Counted from the first letter of the stretch, positions 53,523 through 61,662 are shown. The stretch is 64,000 bases of DNA from Chryseobacterium arachidis (GCF_900129245.1 NZ_FQUT01000004.1:124001-188000); one strand, 5' to 3'. The notes: generated from the sequence alone by a model not told the origin. A program made the numbers and translations.

Positions 53523-54365
53523 ATGAAATTAATCATTCACGGAGGTTTTTTCTCAGAAAGCGACCAAAGCCACGAAGTAAAAGTTGCCAAGCAGAAATCT
53601 TTAAAAAATATAGCCCAGAAAGCATTCGAATACCTTCAGTCTCATTCCGCATTTGATACAGTAGCGTACGCCGTTTCCCTTTTGGAAGACGATCCTTTAT
53701 ACAATGCCGGAATCGGGTCACAAATCCAAAGCGACGGTGTCATCAGGATGAGTGCTGCCATCATGAATGGCGAAACCCAGAAATTGAGTGGTGTCATCAA
53801 TATTCAGAATGTAAAAAATCCGATTTTTGTTGCGAAAGATTTAATTACTGAAGACGACAGGGTTTTAGGTGGAAATGGCGCGAAAATCTACGCCAATGAG
53901 AATGGTTTCGAAGATTTTTCAACCGAAATTCCTCAAAGAAGAAAAGAATACCAGGAAAAACTTAATAATGGCGGAAAAGGAACAGTTGGCTGTGTCGCCA
54001 TTGATAAAGATGGTAAATTAGCTGTTGCCACCTCTACAGGAGGAAAAGGTTTCGAAATTCCGGGAAGAATTTCAGATTCTGCCACGGTTGCCGGTAATTA
54101 TGCGAATTCTTTCTGTGCCGTAAGCTGTACCGGAGTAGGTGAAGATATTGTAAGTAATGCCACAGCCACAAAGATTGTAACAAGAGTGACTGACGGAATG
54201 ACTCTTGAAAATGCTTTTACGAAAACTTTCGAAGAGCTTAAAGCCATCGATGGGTTTGCCGGCGCCATTGCCATTGATAAAGATGGAAATATCTTCCATC
54301 AGGATTCTTATCCCACTATGGTTTTTGCGAGCTTTGACGGAGAAAATTTTGAAATTTTCAATTAA
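53523..54365 (+). CDS. iaaA: Isoaspartyl peptidase / L-asparaginase (plant-type, Ntn hydrolase)
   Basis: Ntn hydrolase of 280 residues. It is expected to split beta-aspartyl dipeptides, here probably the beta-Asp-Arg released by cyanophycinase. The self-cleavage site and nucleophile is Thr154 in GGKGTVGCVAIDKDGKL. Conserved DNAGIGS-like DPLYNAGIGSQIQSDG, the SGGKGFEIPGRI segment (TSTGGKGFEIPGRISD) and CTGVGEDIV are present. The N-terminal IHGGFF differs from the usual IHGGAG. It completes the cyanophycin module with cphA and cphB. It has no obvious promoter of its own, only inverted AT-rich repeats upstream. Confidence 0.93.
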   Translation: MKLIIHGGFFSESDQSHEVKVAKQKSLKNIAQKAFEYLQSHSAFDTVAYAVSLLEDDPLYNAGIGSQIQSDGVIRMSAAIMNGETQKLSGVINIQNVKNPIFVAKDLITEDDRVLGGNGAKIYANENGFEDFSTEIPQRRKEYQEKLNNGGKGTVGCVAIDKDGKLAVATSTGGKGFEIPGRISDSATVAGNYANSFCAVSCTGVGEDIVSNATATKIVTRVTDGMTLENAFTKTFEELKAIDGFAGAIAIDKDGNIFHQDSYPTMVFASFDGENFEIFN

Positions 54366-54462
54366 TTTAACATTATTTTATAAGTCATCAGATTTTTTTT
54401 GGCACACATTTTACATGATACCTAACATCAAACTTTAATATTAACATTAAAAAATAGAAATC

Positions 54463-54699
54463 ATGGGAAATAAGACAAAAGGTTTATTAGCGCTAGTAGG
54501 ATTAGGAGCATTGGCATATTGGAAGTATAAAAACTCTTCTGATGAAGAAAAACAAATGGTAAAAGATAAGATCAATACCGCAAAAGACAACCTCAATAAA
54601 TGGGGAAACGATCTTAAGGATAAAGCCAATAATCTTGCCTCTCAGGCTCAGGACAAAGTAGACGAAGTGAAAAACAAAGCACAGGAGTCTGTAAGTTAA
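54463..54699 (+). CDS. YtxH-like small protein
   Basis: A 78-residue protein with one N-terminal hydrophobic segment (GLLALVGLGALAYWKY). It continues as a long charged helix with Lys/Asp/Asn/Gln/Ala repeats (DKINTAKDNLNKWGNDLKDK), as in the YtxH family. Such proteins have been tied to stress in other bacteria, but no mechanism is established. It is a single gene followed by a bidirectional terminator at 54731-54761. Confidence 0.8.
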   Translation: MGNKTKGLLALVGLGALAYWKYKNSSDEEKQMVKDKINTAKDNLNKWGNDLKDKANNLASQAQDKVDEVKNKAQESVS

Positions 54700-54730
54700 G
54701 ACTAGTTTATTTAACATTCATATATACAGA

Positions 54731-54761
54731 AAGTCATCGTAGTTTTTAATTACGATGACTT
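54731..54761. terminator. Bidirectional terminator between YtxH-like gene and methyltransferase
   Basis: An 11-bp perfect stem (54731-54741 with 54751-54761) and T runs in both directions. The stop codon of the leftward methyltransferase (54750-54752) lies within it. Confidence 0.85.
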
Positions 54762-55547
54762 TTTTTGTGCATCAATAGCAAAAACCAGTGGTATTTTGTT
54801 TCCGAACTGCGGAATTCTCCACTTTCCTTTTTCAAATTCTTCCACATGTTTAAAGCAAGGATATGGCGACCAATCGAATTCTTTGAATTTTTTTATCTGA
54901 ATATTATTTTCAATTAAATTCTGAAGGATATCCGACAAAGGATGATTCCACATGACATAATCCTGAACGATATCAGCCGACTGATCGGCATAAGTACCCT
55001 CGTAAGTTTCTACGATTGGTTTTTCATTGAAATAATTATATTTTACGCCTTCAAAATCATCGTCAAACATCCAGACCATGGGGTGAAATTCTGCCATGAT
55101 AAATTTTCCGTCCGGTTTCAGGAAATGATTAATAATTTTTGCCCATTTGTTGAGATCCGGAAGCCAGCCAATGGTCCCATAACTTGTAAAAACGATATCG
55201 AATTTCTGGTCTAAAACATCAGGAAGGTTATAAACATCCGTACAGATAAACTCCGTGTCCATTTCTGCTTTTTTTGCTAAATCCCGAGCCGTTTCAATCG
55301 CTTTATCAGATAAGTCAATTCCGGTCACTTTCGCTCCCAATCTTGATAACGAAATAGAATCCTGGCCAAAATGACACTGCAAATGTAAAATGGTTTTATC
55401 CTTCAGATCCCCTAAAAGTTCTAGTTCGATCGAGTTTAATGAAGTTCTTCCTTTTAAAAATTCATCAACAAAATAGAAATCCGATTTTACATGTGTATCT
55501 ACTTTGGCATTCCAAGAGTTTTTATTGATTTCTAAATAATTTTCCAT
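54750..55547 (-). CDS. Class I SAM-dependent methyltransferase
   Basis: Cytoplasmic methyltransferase of 265 residues. Motif I is seen in KTILHLQCHFGQDSISLSRL, and motif II includes GAKVTGIDLSDKAIETARDL. FDIVFTSYGTIGWLPDLNKW holds the acidic motif. The sequence matches a broad Methyltransf_11/25-type family; the substrate cannot be inferred. Its stop codon is inside the stem of the shared terminator. It is on the minus strand and 25 nt from the next leftward gene, so may be co-transcribed with it. Confidence 0.88.
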   Translation of the reverse strand: MENYLEINKNSWNAKVDTHVKSDFYFVDEFLKGRTSLNSIELELLGDLKDKTILHLQCHFGQDSISLSRLGAKVTGIDLSDKAIETARDLAKKAEMDTEFICTDVYNLPDVLDQKFDIVFTSYGTIGWLPDLNKWAKIINHFLKPDGKFIMAEFHPMVWMFDDDFEGVKYNYFNEKPIVETYEGTYADQSADIVQDYVMWNHPLSDILQNLIENNIQIKKFKEFDWSPYPCFKHVEEFEKGKWRIPQFGNKIPLVFAIDAQKKSS

Positions 55548-55572
55548 TGGTTTTTAGTTTTATGATAATTAT

Positions 55573-56400
55573 TTACAATTTATCTAGCAATTTTTTCTTT
55601 TGTTCTGCAAATTCTTCTTCGGTTAAAATTCCACTTTCTCTCAGTTGAGCCAGTTTTTCAAGCTGCTCGAAAACCTCCTCTGAGGAAAACTTTTTCACTT
55701 CTTCTGAATTTGTCTGAGGTTTTTCCTTATTGTAAATTTTTCCGATGAAATTATAAAAATCTTCGGCGTAATCTTTATTAAAAAAAGACTCGAACTCGGC
55801 AATTTTATCGGCTGTATGAATTTTAATAACCGGTGATAAAAAATTTTTCACAAAACTGACCTCCACAATATTTTCATTAAGATATTCGTGAACTTTTGCC
55901 AAAGAAAACATGACTTTTGAAACAGAAATAATCCTTTTCGGAGTTACCAGCAAAATCCCGGCGTCAGTTGTTTTTACAAACTGTGCGTCTGTAATTGCTA
56001 ATATAGTCTCATCAAGACCTAAAATATGGGGCAGTTCTTTGATCTCTCCTTTGGTAAACATAGAAAGATTAGCTTTTAAACCTTCTAATTCCCGTTTTAT
56101 TTCTTTCAGTCTTTTTTTATAAAGATCTTTGGACAATACATTTTGATTAGAATTTACAGCGAGTGGCAAGTTCTCATCATCCTCAAACGTATTTTCCTGA
56201 ACTACAGTCCCACTTTGAATAAGACTTTGAATATCTTTGATGCTGAATTGATGCAGGTCTGAAAGTAATTCCTGATTGATGTTGCTTGCTTTTTCCAGAC
56301 ATTTATTGCAAAGGATATTTCCGTCTGAAAGTAAGTTCTCCCCCAGCATCGTATCCATTGAGGTCAGTTTATTCCCGCACAGTCCGCAATGATCATTCAT
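55573..56400 (-). CDS. Zinc-ribbon/PH-like/SHOCT protein, copy 1
   Basis: A 275-residue protein. The N-terminus has a zinc-binding motif with two CxxC pairs (CGLCGNKLTSMDTMLGENLL and ILCNKC). A YokE/bPH-like domain is suggested in the middle (LLVTPKRIISVSKVMF). The C-terminus is a SHOCT domain (LEKLAQLRESGILTEEEFAE and KKKLLDKL). It is a paralogue of the next gene, 22 nt upstream, in matching layout. SHOCT domains often mediate oligomerisation. Function unknown; co-transcription with copy 2 and possibly the methyltransferase is likely. Confidence 0.82.
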   Translation of the reverse strand: MNDHCGLCGNKLTSMDTMLGENLLSDGNILCNKCLEKASNINQELLSDLHQFSIKDIQSLIQSGTVVQENTFEDDENLPLAVNSNQNVLSKDLYKKRLKEIKRELEGLKANLSMFTKGEIKELPHILGLDETILAITDAQFVKTTDAGILLVTPKRIISVSKVMFSLAKVHEYLNENIVEVSFVKNFLSPVIKIHTADKIAEFESFFNKDYAEDFYNFIGKIYNKEKPQTNSEEVKKFSSEEVFEQLEKLAQLRESGILTEEEFAEQKKKLLDKL

Positions 56401-56422
56401 TTTTTAATTGAAATTTTAATAT

Positions 56423-57352
56423 TTAAAGCCTTTCTAATAATTTTTTCTTCTGTTCTGCGAATTCTTCTTCTGTTAAAACGCCCATTTCCCTTAGTTTTCC
56501 AAGCTTCTCCAATTGATCAAAAATAACTTCGGCAGATTCTTTTTTCACTTCGGATGAACTTTGCTGAACAGGAGCCGAATTGCTTTGCTGCTGAAACGGA
56601 TTTTCCGATGTCGGTAAATTATACAAATTAAAAGATGATGCTTGAATTTGTTGTTGTTGCGGAACAGGCTGCTTTACAGAGCCATTAAGATAAGCGTTTA
56701 CTGCATTGCAAAATGTTTTCCCATCATTTTTATTATGAAGTTTAAATTCTGCCATCGAACCGCTTTTCGTAAAAACCTTTAATGTTGAATATAAAAGACT
56801 TTCCACATGATCTACCGAACGGATATTCTGATATAAGTATTCGTCTTTCTGAACGTTTCCAAAGAATTTTTTATCAATAAAAACCACTCTTTTCTGCGTT
56901 GAAAAAATCAAACCTTCAATTTTTCCGGGTATAGTTAATCCTTCAGCGATAGCAGTAAGCCTTTCATCTTTTTCCAAAACATTTACAAGCTCTTTTACTT
57001 CCGCATTGGCAAAAACGCTCAGTCTCGCATTCAAAGCAACAATCTGATCCTGAATCTCATCCAGTCTTGTCGGTATTCCACCAAATCCAAAACTTGGTGT
57101 CTCAGTATGTTGGAAACCCGAAGTTTGTGAAGCTGCTGGACTTTCAGATTCCCCGATTTTACTCTGAAGAATAAATCCTCTGATCTCAGGAAGGAAAAAC
57201 TGGTTCAGGTTATTGACAATATCTTTATTGATGCCGGTCGCCTGATTCAGGCATTTGTTGCACAAAACATGGCCGTCTGCCAGTTTATTTTCTCCCAAAA
57301 GCGTATCCATAGACGTTAAAGGTGTTCCGCACAATCCGCAAATGTTGTTCAT
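56423..57352 (-). CDS. Zinc-ribbon/PH-like/SHOCT protein, copy 2
   Basis: A 309-residue protein with the same N-terminal zinc-binding motif (CGLCGTPLTSMDTLLGENKL with LCNKC), a PH-like middle with IFSTQKRVVFIDKKFF, and the C-terminal SHOCT helix pair (FDQLEKLGKLREMGVLTEEE). A Gln/Ser/Pro-rich linker separates the PH-like part from SHOCT and is absent from copy 1. The two copies probably come from tandem duplication. It lies after hisS on the same strand, with a terminator-like hairpin at 57465-57490 between them. Confidence 0.82.
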   Translation of the reverse strand: MNNICGLCGTPLTSMDTLLGENKLADGHVLCNKCLNQATGINKDIVNNLNQFFLPEIRGFILQSKIGESESPAASQTSGFQHTETPSFGFGGIPTRLDEIQDQIVALNARLSVFANAEVKELVNVLEKDERLTAIAEGLTIPGKIEGLIFSTQKRVVFIDKKFFGNVQKDEYLYQNIRSVDHVESLLYSTLKVFTKSGSMAEFKLHNKNDGKTFCNAVNAYLNGSVKQPVPQQQQIQASSFNLYNLPTSENPFQQQSNSAPVQQSSSEVKKESAEVIFDQLEKLGKLREMGVLTEEEFAEQKKKLLERL

Positions 57353-57464
57353 CTGGTTTTATGTTTAATAGTTTTAAAATCATCAATAAACCTTGTTCAG
57401 GTTTTATGACACTCTAAAATACAAATTTTGTATTTAATTTTCATCTTTAAAACGATAAATGAGA

Positions 57465-57490
57465 AAAGCACTATCAAATGATAATGCTTT
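57465..57490 (-). terminator. Intrinsic terminator after hisS
   Basis: AAAGCACTATCA (57465-57476) pairs with TGATAATGCTTT (57479-57490), with a single C-A mismatch on this strand (G-U on the minus strand), and a T-rich flank. Confidence 0.7.
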
Positions 57491-57511
57491 CAGTTTTATA
57501 TCTGTTAAATA

Positions 57512-58861
57512 TTAGCCTAAAAACTCCTCCAGAGAAACCGTTTTCTGTTCTCCCGCCTCAAGATTTTTATAGGTAATATTTCCGTTTTTAATCTCTTCCT
57601 CGCCCAAGAAAACAAGGTTTTTAATTCCTTTCTTCTCAGCATAGGTGAACTGTTTTCCGATTTTGGCAGCTTCAGGATAGATTTCTGCAGAAACTCCTTT
57701 TTCTCTTAACTGTCTGATCAGTTTTAAAGCTTCAACCGTTTCATTTCCTCCGAAATTGGCGAATAAATATTCTACTTTTGAAGTGGCTTCTTCAGGGAAA
57801 AGTCCTAATTCTTCCATCACAAGATAAATTCTGTCAAGACCGAAAGAAATTCCGATTCCTGGAATATTTTTCACTCCGAACACTTCTGTAAGGTTGTCGT
57901 ATCTTCCGCCACCACCGATAGATCCCATCTGAACCTCATCAGCTTTTACCTCGAAAATCGCTCCGGTGTAATAATCCAGCCCTCTCGCCAGGGTAATATC
58001 AAAAACAAGATTCTGAATATCGACACCAAGATCTATAGATTGCGTGATTACGGTTTCCAATTCTTCAACACCTTTTAACCCCACCTCATTTCCTGCAAAT
58101 TTTTCTTTTAACTGAAGAAGATTTTCCAAAGCATCATTTGATTGTGTGAATAAGAAATCCAGCTTATCAATCGATTCTTGAGCAATTCCTCTTTCCAAGA
58201 GCTCCTTCACTACTCCATCTTTCCCGATTTTATCTAATTTGTCCAGAGCGACCGTAAAATAAATTAATTTATCTGTAATCCCGGCAAACTCTGCCAAACC
58301 TGAAAGAATTTTTCTGTTATTAATATGAATCGTTACAGAAACTCCAAGTTCTGCAAAAGATTTTAGATACAATTGAACCAAATCAACCTCCTGTAAAAGA
58401 CTTTCACTTCCTACCACATCGGCATCACACTGATAAAACTCTCTGAATCTTCCTTTCTGAGGGCGGTCTGCTCTCCAAACCGGTTGGATTTGATAACGCT
58501 TAAAAGGAAAAGTCAGTTGGTTGTGATTCATCGCCACAAATCTGGCAAAGGGTACAGTAAGATCATAACGAAGAGCTTTATCTGAAATTTGAGAGGTCAG
58601 TTTCTGATGACTTTTATTCTCCCAATCCTCCTGATTCACTTTTGCAGTATAGTCTCCTGAATTTAAGATCTTAAAAATCAAGCGATCTCCTTCTTCTCCG
58701 TACTTCCCTGTTAAAGTAGAAAGATTTTCAAAGCTTGGAGTTTCCAATGGCTGGAAACCGAATAACTCGAAGTTTTTCTGTAAAACATTGATGATAAATC
58801 GTCTTCTTGCAACTTCCAATGCTGTAAAATCTCTCGTCCCTTTTGCTAAACCTGGTTTCAT
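57512..58861 (-). CDS. hisS: Histidine-tRNA ligase
   Basis: Class II aminoacyl-tRNA synthetase of 449 residues. Conserved parts are [14 protein letters not shown] at the start, motif 2 [20 protein letters not shown] with the Arg, the histidine-A loop [14 protein letters not shown], and motif 3 [17 protein letters not shown]. The C-terminal anticodon-binding domain starts near 345 ([15 protein letters not shown]). Transcription is leftward. A -7 element lies at 58902-58909. Confidence 0.97.
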   Translation of the reverse strand: MKPGLAKGTRDFTALEVARRRFIINVLQKNFELFGFQPLETPSFENLSTLTGKYGEEGDRLIFKILNSGDYTAKVNQEDWENKSHQKLTSQISDKALRYDLTVPFARFVAMNHNQLTFPFKRYQIQPVWRADRPQKGRFREFYQCDADVVGSESLLQEVDLVQLYLKSFAELGVSVTIHINNRKILSGLAEFAGITDKLIYFTVALDKLDKIGKDGVVKELLERGIAQESIDKLDFLFTQSNDALENLLQLKEKFAGNEVGLKGVEELETVITQSIDLGVDIQNLVFDITLARGLDYYTGAIFEVKADEVQMGSIGGGGRYDNLTEVFGVKNIPGIGISFGLDRIYLVMEELGLFPEEATSKVEYLFANFGGNETVEALKLIRQLREKGVSAEIYPEAAKIGKQFTYAEKKGIKNLVFLGEEEIKNGNITYKNLEAGEQKTVSLEEFLG

Positions 58862-58901
58862 TTTATAATTGATAAATGATGATTAATATGTCTAAGTCTT
58901 G

Positions 58902-58909
58902 CAAAAATA
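58902..58909 (-). promoter_or_regulatory. Predicted -7 element for hisS
   Basis: TATTTTTG on the minus strand, 40 nt upstream of the hisS start. Confidence 0.55.
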
Positions 58910-58999
58910 GGGAATTGAAAAGACTTTACCGAAAGTACGTCCAATAAAAACTTTTGAAAATGTTTAACCCGTGTAAACAGATCTCAATTGTAATAAAAA

Positions 59000-59026
59000 A
59001 AGCCGGAGAATCAACTGCTCCGACTT
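59000..59026 (-). terminator. Intrinsic terminator after the ssb-HRDC unit
   Basis: AAGCCGGAG (59000-59008) pairs with CTCCGACTT (59018-59026) with one G-U on the minus strand. A T run follows. Confidence 0.8.
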
Positions 59027-59070
59027 TCCTCGTAATAATTTAAATCATTTGTATATATCTTCGGAAAAAA

Positions 59071-59532
59071 TCAGATGCTTTCTAATATTTCCAGGATCTC
59101 TTCACCATAGTTTTCAATCTTATGTTTTCCGAAACCCTTGATATCAAGCAATTCTTCCTTTTTTGCAGGTTTGTATTTGGCAACAGACATCAGTTCTTTA
59201 TTAGTGGCAATAAAGTAAGACGGTAAATTCTGTTCCTTTGCTTTTTCCGATCTCCATTCTTTCAAAGCATTCATTATTATCTCTTCATCAGGACTTAGCA
59301 CATCATCTTCAACAGAATATTTTGTATTTTTTGAATCCTTAACTGTATTCTGAACAATTTTCAATTCATCAAAATACAACACGGCAGACCAGTATTTTTC
59401 ATCCTGTATAAAAGCCGTTTCCACTTTAATGATCTCATGGGACTCTAAAAAAGCATCCAATACCCGTTGATCCTGATAAAGGAATTCATCATCCAATCGT
59501 ATTTTAAAAATTTTGACTTTCATGGTTTCCAT
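59071..59532 (-). CDS. HRDC-domain protein
   Basis: A 153-residue protein. The C-terminal half is an HRDC helical domain (IIMNALKEWRSEKAKEQNLP, then IATNKELMSVAKYKPAKKEE, GKHKIENYGEEIL), as found at the end of RecQ helicases and RNase D. The N-terminal 75 residues are a short unrelated domain. It lacks helicase or nuclease domains, so it should serve as a nucleic-acid-binding adaptor. It is 9 nt downstream of the short ssb gene and shares its transcript, which supports a DNA metabolism role. Confidence 0.87.
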   Translation of the reverse strand: METMKVKIFKIRLDDEFLYQDQRVLDAFLESHEIIKVETAFIQDEKYWSAVLYFDELKIVQNTVKDSKNTKYSVEDDVLSPDEEIIMNALKEWRSEKAKEQNLPSYFIATNKELMSVAKYKPAKKEELLDIKGFGKHKIENYGEEILEILESI

Positions 59533-59541
59533 TTTTAAAGA

Positions 59542-59874
59542 TTATTTACCTCCTAACAAAAGAATTTCCTCTACCCGAATCTCGGTGATATATCTTTTTA
59601 CTCCATCTTTATCATCATACGATCTGTAGGTAAGTTTACCCTCAATAGCAATTTCCTTTCCTTTCGGGACATATTTCTGAAAAATCTCAGCAGTTTTACC
59701 AAAAGCAACCAGATTGTGCCATTGTGTTTCTTCTACCTTCTCCCCTTTTGCATTCGTGTAATGATCGTTTGTCGCAAGAGAAACGGTAGCTTTCACCGCT
59801 CCATTTTCGAAATTTACCATTTCAACTTCTTTTCCTGTATAACCAATTAATGTTACTTTGTTTCTTAGTGACAT
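59542..59874 (-). CDS. ssb: Short single-stranded DNA-binding protein
   Basis: OB-fold SSB of 110 residues. It has the family sequence LRNKVTLIGYTGKEVEMVNF, the DNA-binding WHNLVAFGKTAEI segment, and GKEIAIEGKLTYRSYDDKDG. It stops at LLLGG and lacks both the disordered linker and the acidic C-terminal tip that most SSBs use to recruit partners. It may be a second specialised SSB; the main one would be elsewhere. It is in an operon with the HRDC gene. A weak -7-like site (one mismatch) lies near 59940-59947. Confidence 0.9.
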   Translation of the reverse strand: MSLRNKVTLIGYTGKEVEMVNFENGAVKATVSLATNDHYTNAKGEKVEETQWHNLVAFGKTAEIFQKYVPKGKEIAIEGKLTYRSYDDKDGVKRYITEIRVEEILLLGGK

Positions 59875-60212
59875 AACTTTGTATTTTTTTAATTAATATT
59901 CAGATAAGAGACGTTCACTGTTTTCTCAAATCTCTGTTGCAAAGATTGCGGAAAGCTGAGAATCAAATCGGTAGAAAACTATTTAAATTCATTTGTAGTC
60001 GTTTGAAAACGGGTTTGCTTTCACTTGTGAATCATTTAAAAGTCTTCTGTTAAAGACATTGATAAGAATTTGGACATTTACCACGTATGAAACTTATCAA
60101 AGTAATACAAGAATTTTATATTACTTGATAAACGAAGTGGCATTGTTTAACTTAAAAACATTTCATCTTCAATATTTTCAAATAACAATAGAATACTTTA
60201 GTTAAATGTTTT

Positions 60213-60548
60213 CATATTCTTCTGTGCGAAACAACATTAAGACGTTGGCAAGTTACATTCTTGTGTTGTAGGTTTACATTTTTGCAATGCAGATCCACTT
60301 TTTTACGATGTAAAACAACATTGGCACGTTGTAAAGTTACATTCTTGCGTTGCAAGTTTACATTTTTGCAATGTAGATCCACTTTTTTACGATGTAAAAC
60401 AACATTGGCACGTTGTAGAGTTACATTCTTGCGTTGCAAGTTTACATTTTTGCAATGTAGTTCCACTTTTTTACGATGTAAAACAACATTGGTACGTTGT
60501 AGAGTTACATTCTTGCGTTGTAAACTTACTTTTTTCCATTGTTATAAC
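60213..60548. repeat. Tandem array of 16 units of 21 bp, arranged as an 84-bp higher-order repeat
   Basis: The units cycle in the order A (ACATTGGCACGTTGTAGAGT), B (ACATTCTTGCGTTGCAAGTT), C (ACATTTTTGCAATGTAGATC) and D (ACTTTTTTACGATGTAAAAC), each 21 bp in full. The core of 15 units spans 60234-60548, and a degraded D-like unit precedes it. Copies of the same letter differ by at most a few bases in the middle and more at the edges. Unit C carries a 6-bp palindrome, TACATT...AATGTA, with the preceding base. Open frames of 84 and 102 codons cross the array only because 21 is a multiple of three; I do not call them genes. Confidence 0.9.
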
Positions 60549-60656
60549 TCAATCTATCCGGCAAGTTAAGCTTCAGAATTCCGGCAAATTGTAATTTTAG
60601 CTTTTCATACAAAAACTGAGATGATCTGTACAGCATTTAATTGAATACATTATCCG

Positions 60657-60684
60657 TTTGCAAATGGATAATTCCGTATCTTTG
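60657..60684 (+). promoter_or_regulatory. Predicted promoter for the HPP operon (-33 TTTG and -7 TATCTTTG)
   Basis: TTTG at 60657-60660 and TATCTTTG at 60677-60684, separated by 16 nt. This is the most complete two-element Bacteroidota promoter in the window. The -7 element ends 7 nt before the ATG. Confidence 0.65.
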
Positions 60685-60691
60685 AACATAT

Positions 60692-61294
60692 ATGAAGAAG
60701 ACCATACAAAGAACATTCAGGGTATCAAAATATGTAATCTATAAAGAAACGCTGGTAGATTACAAAGAACATTTCTGGTCATTTCTGGGAGCATTTTTTG
60801 GCATCGGAATCATTGCTTTTATCCAGTCGCATACCCTTTCTGCTACGGAAAACATTTTCCTGATCGGATCTTTTGGGGCATCCAGTGTTTTGATTTACGG
60901 GGCAATTCAAAGCCCGCTGGCACAACCGCGAAATTTAGTTGGCGGTCATGTTCTTTCTGCATTGGTCGGAGTAACTGTTTATCAGATTGTTCCTGATATT
61001 ATCTGGCTTTCTGCGCCTTTAGCTGTTGCGTTTTCTATAGTTTTAATGCAGTATACCAAGACATTACATCCGCCCGGTGGCGCTACAGCCCTGATTGCAG
61101 TAAGTTCAACAGGAAAAATTCCTGAATTGGGCTTTTGGTATGTTCTGTCGCCCGTTCTTTCAGGTTGCATCATTTTATTGCTTGTGGCATTGTTTTTTAA
61201 TAATATAACTCCGAATAGAAGCTATCCTACCCACAGCAGATTCAAAAAATTACTGAAGAAAAAACATGCACATCCGCACAAAATGAAAAAATAA
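60692..61294 (+). CDS. HPP-family integral membrane protein
   Basis: A 200-residue protein with about four hydrophobic segments (residues 28-45, 53-70, 85-115, 143-168). The family-defining motif HPPGGATALIAV is at about residues 126-137. A second conserved segment is SPLAQPRNLVGGHVLSAL. HPP proteins have been linked to nitrite transport in plants and cyanobacteria, but for bacteria in general the substrate is not settled. The basic tail (KKLLKKKHAHPHKMKK) is typical of an inside C-terminus. It is the first gene of a rightward run; the next gene begins 5 nt after it. Confidence 0.9.
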   Translation: MKKTIQRTFRVSKYVIYKETLVDYKEHFWSFLGAFFGIGIIAFIQSHTLSATENIFLIGSFGASSVLIYGAIQSPLAQPRNLVGGHVLSALVGVTVYQIVPDIIWLSAPLAVAFSIVLMQYTKTLHPPGGATALIAVSSTGKIPELGFWYVLSPVLSGCIILLLVALFFNNITPNRSYPTHSRFKKLLKKKHAHPHKMKK

Positions 61295-61299
61295 AAATT

Positions 61300-61644
61300 A
61301 TGGACTGTCTCGAATGCGGCGAAAAAATTATCGGAAGATCAGACAAAAAATTTTGTAATGATGCCTGCCGAAACGCCTACAACAATAAGCAAAACAAGGA
61401 TTCTAACAATCTTATGCGAAATATAAACAACAAACTTCGCAAAAATTACAGAATCCTGACAGAAGTAAATACCGACGGAAAAACAAAAGTTGCCAGATCT
61501 AAACTTGATGGCTTGGGTTTTGATTTTGATTATTTTACCAATCTGAAGGTTTATAAAAATGGTTCCGAATATAAATTCATCTATGATTACGGGTATAAAC
61601 TTTTGGATGATGATTTTGTTTTGATTGTTAAAAATCAGTCGTAA
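61300..61644 (+). CDS. Small zinc-ribbon protein
   Basis: A 114-residue protein with a zinc-binding N-terminus. Two Cys pairs, CLECGEKIIGR and FCNDACRNAY, form a C-x2-C...C-x3-C pattern at residues 3-23, like the DUF2116 or FYVE-less zinc ribbon families. The remaining 90 residues are basic and then rich in aromatic residues (DFDYFTNLKVYKNGSEYKFI). It may bind nucleic acid; that is only inferred. It lies between HPP and the epimerase gene, 5 and 18 nt from each. Confidence 0.82.
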   Translation: MDCLECGEKIIGRSDKKFCNDACRNAYNNKQNKDSNNLMRNINNKLRKNYRILTEVNTDGKTKVARSKLDGLGFDFDYFTNLKVYKNGSEYKFIYDYGYKLLDDDFVLIVKNQS

Positions 61645-61662
61645 CCACTTAAAATTATTTGC

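Larger units (their letters stand above)
59875..60691. other. 817-nt non-coding region with tandem repeat
   Basis: No credible gene is present. The only organised content is the 21-bp repeat array at 60213-60548. The remaining parts are AT-rich, with a weak promoter candidate for ssb near 59940 and promoter elements for the HPP gene at 60657-60684. Confidence 0.75.

Noticed and set aside
60213..60548. CRISPR array
   Set aside because: There are no unique spacers between repeats and no cas genes nearby; the units follow each other directly.
60212..60569. Open frames of 84 codons (minus) and 102 codons (plus) across the 21-bp array, encoding heptapeptide repeats
   Set aside because: A 21-bp period keeps all frames in register, so stops are avoided on both strands. 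Neither frame has a promoter element placed for it, and both strands look equally open.
59875..60691. A hidden RNA gene in the long ssb-HPP gap
   Set aside because: Apart from the repeat array I see no stable GC-rich fold, tRNA-like or known ncRNA motif.
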